From: Pseudomonas sp. Irchel 3A7
Lineage (GTDB): Bacteria > Pseudomonadota > Gammaproteobacteria > Pseudomonadales > Pseudomonadaceae
Direction of reading: 5' to 3'
NCBI RefSeq assembly: GCF_900187565.1
Contig: NZ_FYED01000004.1
Coordinates: forward strand, 393,165 to 457,164
DNA length: 64,000 bases
Shown: positions 60,978-64,000 of the stretch, one piece after another
How the letters are laid out: every line of letters begins with the position of its first letter
How positions within the stretch are numbered: the stretch's first letter is position 1
The notes under the pieces: generated by a model
The model's input: only the letters and a program-made list of their open reading frames with translations
Databases searched by the model: none
Told to the model about the DNA's origin: nothing
Position numbers and translations under genes: made by a program

Positions 60978-61991
60978 ATGAGCGAATTCGATTTTGCCGG
61001 TAACGCCATTACCCGGCTCTGCGGTGTGAAGTACCCGATTTTTCTCGGCGGCATGGCGGCCATTTCCGGCCCGCAACTGGTCGGGGCCGTGGCCAATGCC
61101 GGGGGCATGGGGGTCATCGGTGGCCTGCGCCTGCCACCCCTGGCCTTGCGCCGCTGGATCCAGGAAACCCGCGCACTCACCGACAAGCCCTTTGGTGTAA
61201 ACCTGGTGCCGCAGTTCGGCGGCCCGGATGTGTTCGAGGCGCAGTTCCAGGTAATCCTCAAGGAAAAGCCCAAACTGCTGTCGTTGTTTTATGCCGAGAA
61301 ATACTCCGCCGACATGATCCCCCGGGCGAAAGATGCCGGGCTGGTGGTGATGGTGCAGGCGGGGTCGGTGGAGTTGGCGCACATCGCCATCGAGCAAGGC
61401 GCGGACATCATCATCGCCCAGGGCAGTGAAAGCGGCGGTCACCTCAATCGCGGCACCATCGGCATCATGCCATTGCTGACTTCGATCCTCAGCGTTTGTG
61501 AGGGCCGGCCGGTGTTGGCGGCCGGGGGCATCACCCACGGTGACGATGTGCGGGCATTGATGTCGCTGGGTGCATCCGGCGTGGTGGTGGGCACGGCGTT
61601 CATTGCCACCGATGAGTCGAATGCCCATCCGCTGTACAAGCAGAAGATCGTCGAAGCGACCACCGATGACACCGAGTACCGCACCGGCTATTCGTTCGGC
61701 TGGACCTACGGCACACCGCATCGGGTGATCCCCAACCGGGACAAGTGGAACCTGCTGCGCTTCATCGGCGGCGGTGCGCGGGCGATCGACAAGCCGCGGA
61801 TGGCTGAAAAGCTGTCGCTGTATGCGGGGCAAGGGGTGGGCAAGATTCACAGCGTCGTGCCGGCGGCCGAGCGGGTGGCGGAGCTGGCGCGTGGCCTTAA
61901 GACCGAACCGGACCGGCAAAGTAGCGTCACTGACTACGCCGCAACAGGGCGTTTGCTCAATGAGCAGAGAAGGACACTCGGCTGGCAGTGA
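60978..61991 (+). CDS. Nitronate monooxygenase-family flavoprotein
   Basis: The 337-residue protein is a TIM-barrel FMN enzyme of the nitronate monooxygenase class. Typical parts are FLGGMAAISGPQLVGAVANAGGMGVIGG at the N-terminus, the catalytic His155 in AQGSESGGHLNRG, and phosphate-binding VLAAGGITHGDDVRALMSLGASGVVVGTAF. Family enzymes oxidise propionate 3-nitronate to malonic semialdehyde, nitrate and nitrite, detoxifying a plant or fungal poison. It is the last gene of the cluster and starts 3 bp after the cytochrome gene. Its sequence is longer than some NMO by a C-terminal extension. Confidence 0.87.
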   Translation: MSEFDFAGNAITRLCGVKYPIFLGGMAAISGPQLVGAVANAGGMGVIGGLRLPPLALRRWIQETRALTDKPFGVNLVPQFGGPDVFEAQFQVILKEKPKLLSLFYAEKYSADMIPRAKDAGLVVMVQAGSVELAHIAIEQGADIIIAQGSESGGHLNRGTIGIMPLLTSILSVCEGRPVLAAGGITHGDDVRALMSLGASGVVVGTAFIATDESNAHPLYKQKIVEATTDDTEYRTGYSFGWTYGTPHRVIPNRDKWNLLRFIGGGARAIDKPRMAEKLSLYAGQGVGKIHSVVPAAERVAELARGLKTEPDRQSSVTDYAATGRLLNEQRRTLGWQ

Positions 61992-62003
61992 TCCGGATTT
62001 TCT

Positions 62004-62092
62004 GTGGGAGCGAGCCCTGCTCGCGAAGACGGCAGCACATTCAGCATCAATGTCGACTGACCCGACGCTTTCGCGAGCAGGCTCGCTCCCAC
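62004..62092. repeat. REP pair
   Basis: An inverted REP pair separates the nitronate monooxygenase gene from the convergent LysR gene. The left arm carries one extra C (GCGAGCCCTGCTCGC), so the two arms are not perfect. Confidence 0.88.
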
Positions 62093-62110
62093 AGGGGTTG
62101 CCGGTGTAGT

Positions 62111-62998
62111 TCAAGCCACCGCCGGCCGCGTAATCTGCTGCTGCGCCAATCCAATGAACGCACTCATCGCCGAGGTGATCATCGAGTCGTTGCGACGGAT
62201 GAACACGGTCGAGACGTTGGCGAATTCCGGCGGCAGCGTGTGCCAGCGAATGGCATGGCGCACGCTGCAGTTTTCCGCGATGGCCTTGGGTAGCAGGGTC
62301 ACGCCCATGCCCGCCGCGACGCACGACAGGATGCCGTCGAGGGTACCCAGTTCCATGATCTGATTAGGCACCAGCCCGACCTGGTAGAACCAGTTTTCCA
62401 GGGTCGAGCGATAGAAGCAGCCCGTGCGGAACACCAGCACCGTTTGCTGAGGCATCTTGTCCATCAGCGCCGGCAGCGATTCGAACTGGTTACTGCTCAC
62501 CAGCACCAGTTCTTCGCAAAACACTTCTTCCTGGGCCAGTGCCGAATTCTGGTGGAAGCCGCCAACGAAGGCGCCGTCCAGTCGATGGGCTTCAATCGCC
62601 TTGATCAGTTCGACCGTGGTGCCGGTCAGCAATGACAGCTGCACCTCGGGATATTGCTCGCGGTACTTGGTCAGCACTTGCGGCAAGCGGATGGCGGCGG
62701 TGGTTTCCATCGAGCCCAGCCGCAGCAGCCCCGTCGGGCTGCCGGTGTCCATCAAGGCGCTGCGGCTCTCGTCGGTCAGCTGCAGGATGCGCCGCGCATA
62801 ACCAAGGAAGGTCTCGCCCGCCGATGTCAGTACGACCCCGGACTTCTTGCGGATGAACAGCTCGCGATTGAGTTCGGCTTCCAGCTCTTTCACGCGCATG
62901 GTCACGTTGGACTGCACCGTGTTTACCTGCAACGCCGCGGCGGTGAAGCTGCCCAGCTCGGCCACGGCGCAGAAAATCTTCAGTTGGCGCATTTCCAT
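62111..62998 (-). CDS. LysR-family transcriptional regulator (paralogue B)
   Basis: The 295-residue regulator has the helix-turn-helix with NTVQSNVTMRVKELEAELN, and an effector domain (LRLGSMETTAAIRLPQVL, GMGVTLLPKAIAEN) that parallels the one of the LysR product at 57231. ATG 62998 is chosen; a GTG at 63010 is possible. It is convergent with the nitronate monooxygenase gene and divergent from the MOSC gene at 63095, so the MOSC gene is its nearest divergent target. The two LysR proteins may share ligand type. Confidence 0.9.
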   Translation of the reverse strand: MEMRQLKIFCAVAELGSFTAAALQVNTVQSNVTMRVKELEAELNRELFIRKKSGVVLTSAGETFLGYARRILQLTDESRSALMDTGSPTGLLRLGSMETTAAIRLPQVLTKYREQYPEVQLSLLTGTTVELIKAIEAHRLDGAFVGGFHQNSALAQEEVFCEELVLVSSNQFESLPALMDKMPQQTVLVFRTGCFYRSTLENWFYQVGLVPNQIMELGTLDGILSCVAAGMGVTLLPKAIAENCSVRHAIRWHTLPPEFANVSTVFIRRNDSMITSAMSAFIGLAQQQITRPAVA

Positions 62999-63019
62999 GA
63001 TCGTCACCATCCATCTCTA

Positions 63020-63052
63020 AAAGTGATTATGGTTATATTTAACGATCACTTT
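63020..63052. promoter_or_regulatory. Candidate LysR operator between LysR and MOSC genes
   Basis: AAAGTGAT (63020-63027) and ATCACTTT (63045-63052) are perfect inverted half-sites with a 17-base AT-rich spacer in the 96-bp divergent region. They resemble the AAATGAT half-site before the DUF485 operon. Inference from symmetry. Confidence 0.38.
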
Positions 63053-63094
63053 ACGGCTGTCGACGGGGGTTAGTAAAGTGGCCCAAACCGAATA

Positions 63095-63781
63095 ATGAGC
63101 GCCGTTCGACTGATGACACTGACTACGAAAATCGACCACGTCTTCGCCGGCGGCCTGGGGGTGTTGCAGCCCGAGGGGCAACGCACGGGCATCTTCAAGC
63201 AGCGCCACGAAGGCCCCGTCCGCGTGGCACTGCACGGGATTGTCGGTGACCAGCACGGCGACACCCGGGTGCACGGCGGTCCGGAAAAGGCGGTGCATCA
63301 GTACGCCGCGCAGAACTATCACCGACTCGCAGAGGCCTTTGCCGACAGTGCCCCGCAACTGGTGGCGGGCAGCCTGGGCGAGAACATTTCGGCGGATGGT
63401 TTATCTGAATGCAACGTGCATATCGGCGATGTGTTCCAGGTCGGCAGCACGGTGTTGCAGGTGTCCCAGCCACGCAGCCCGTGCTGGAAGATCAACCACC
63501 GCTTTGATGCCGAGCACATGTCGATGTTCGTCGCCAGAGAGCGCATCACCGGTTGGTATTACCGCGTTGTTCAGCCGGGTTTCCTGCAAGCGGGGGACCG
63601 GATCGAACTGCTGGAGCGGTACAACGAACGGTTTTCCATCGACCAGTTCTGGCAGGTGCAGTTGTCGCACCGGCCGCTGATCGACGACCTCCTGGCACTG
63701 GCGGCCACCCGTGGCCTGGCCGAAGACTGGAAGCGACGCCTGTCCGAGCGGGCGAAGTATCTTCAAAAGCGCGCTTCCTGA
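63095..63781 (+). CDS. MOSC-domain protein (YiiM-like)
   Basis: The 228-residue protein has the MOSC domain: GIVGDQHGDTRVHGGPEKAVHQY near 48-71, GENISADGLSECNVHIGDVFQVG and the invariant cysteine in QPRSPCWKIN, where the molybdenum cofactor sulfur is carried. Its C-terminal helical tail follows the YiiM pattern; YiiM reduces N-hydroxylated compounds. The start is uncertain: ATG 63095 and 63113 lack clear ribosome sites. It is divergent from a LysR gene and may be its target. Confidence 0.87.
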   Translation: MSAVRLMTLTTKIDHVFAGGLGVLQPEGQRTGIFKQRHEGPVRVALHGIVGDQHGDTRVHGGPEKAVHQYAAQNYHRLAEAFADSAPQLVAGSLGENISADGLSECNVHIGDVFQVGSTVLQVSQPRSPCWKINHRFDAEHMSMFVARERITGWYYRVVQPGFLQAGDRIELLERYNERFSIDQFWQVQLSHRPLIDDLLALAATRGLAEDWKRRLSERAKYLQKRAS

Positions 63782-63816
63782 CTCCGCTTAAATGCGGAAT
63801 CAAACACGTCCATCTG

Positions 63817-63858
63817 TGGCGAGGGCGCTTGCTCCCGTCGGGCCGCGAAGCGGCCCCA
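63817..63858. repeat. REP-like element of the GTGGCGAGGG type
   Basis: GTGGCGAGGGCGCTTGCTCCCG is followed by GGCCGCGAAGCGGCC, a small palindrome, after the MOSC gene. The inverted partner seen at 18728-18816 is not present. It may be a decayed copy. Confidence 0.55.
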
Positions 63859-63894
63859 AAAGATCGCAGCCTTCGGCAGCTCCTTGTATCTCGA

Positions 63895-64000
63895 CTATCG
63901 CTCCATCAGGAGCGATAGTTCTCGACTGATCATCGAGGGAGGGACTTGGAAGCCGTGCAGCTCCTTAGGCTTTTTGCCTGTGATGTAGATCGTGCTCCAG
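63895..64000 (-). CDS. Possible C-terminal end of a CDS running off the right edge
   Basis: On the minus strand a frame enters from the right edge and reads 34 codons to a TAG at 63895-63897: it includes STIYITGKKPKELHGF and ends SRELSLLMER. Codon use is normal for the window. Too little remains for a family name, and the frame may be chance. Treat it as a candidate partial gene. Confidence 0.35.
   Translation of the reverse strand, partial: WSTIYITGKKPKELHGFQVPPSMISRELSLLMER

Overview
The window is a high-GC stretch of chromosome typical of a fluorescent Pseudomonas. The basis is the Pseudomonas-style REP sequences (GTGGGAGCGAGCCTGCTCGC and its inverse) in many intergenic gaps, an OprD-type porin, a pump whose subunits resemble MexE, MexF and OprN, and a dense set of LysR, LacI, TetR and HxlR regulators beside small catabolic clusters. 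No rRNA, tRNA, CRISPR array, prophage or insertion sequence was seen. The porin at the left edge and a possible CDS at the right edge are cut by the window.

Layout. 1-11808 (minus strand) is a long catabolic and uptake cluster, apparently reading from an iron-type alcohol dehydrogenase through a crotonase, a class III CoA transferase, a TRAP transporter (DctP plus fused DctQM), a hotdog thioesterase, two tandem paralogous amidohydrolases, a ketoglutarate-semialdehyde-type aldehyde dehydrogenase and an exported PPC-domain protein to the OprD-like porin. A divergent LysR gene (11983) probably controls it. 12992-21016 holds a 2OG-Fe oxygenase-like protein, a GGDEF protein, an isochorismatase plus aldehyde dehydrogenase pair divergent from an HxlR regulator, a small lipoprotein and a chemoreceptor. 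21206-25929 is a LacI-controlled sugar-type cluster (Gfo/Idh/MocA oxidoreductase, xylose-isomerase-like protein, NupG-like transporter) with a perfect 18-bp operator.

25930-26631 is non-coding and built as a nested inverted repeat around a REP pair. 26632-33579 carries a TetR gene, a 92-residue LysR remnant resembling the N-terminus of MexT, and a mexEF-oprN-like operon. 33595-34717 is an array of eight REP-pair units with an exact 146-bp period. 34939-45251 has a large winged-helix/NTPase regulator followed by a co-oriented set of MFS, alpha/beta hydrolase, cupin dioxygenase-like, LysR, SDR, HSL-family esterase and Old Yellow Enzyme genes, probably a cyclic ketone or enone catabolic cluster.

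45429-54441 contains mostly single genes: LysE exporter, TRIC-like channel, a secreted zincin-like protein, metallo-beta-lactamase-fold hydrolase, cupin, TrmK methyltransferase, adenosine-specific kinase, a DUF3616 protein, a secreted six-fold EGKCG-repeat plus EF-hand protein, and D-cysteine desulfhydrase. 54789-63781 has two MFS exporters, then a cluster of DUF485, ActP-like symporter, cytochrome b561 and nitronate monooxygenase genes bracketed by two paralogous LysR genes, and a MOSC protein.

The most unusual items are the orphan EGKCG/EF-hand protein, the 146-bp REP array, the nested palindromic mosaic at 25950-26622, the truncated MexT-like gene beside an intact pump operon, and the two uncharacterised catabolic clusters.
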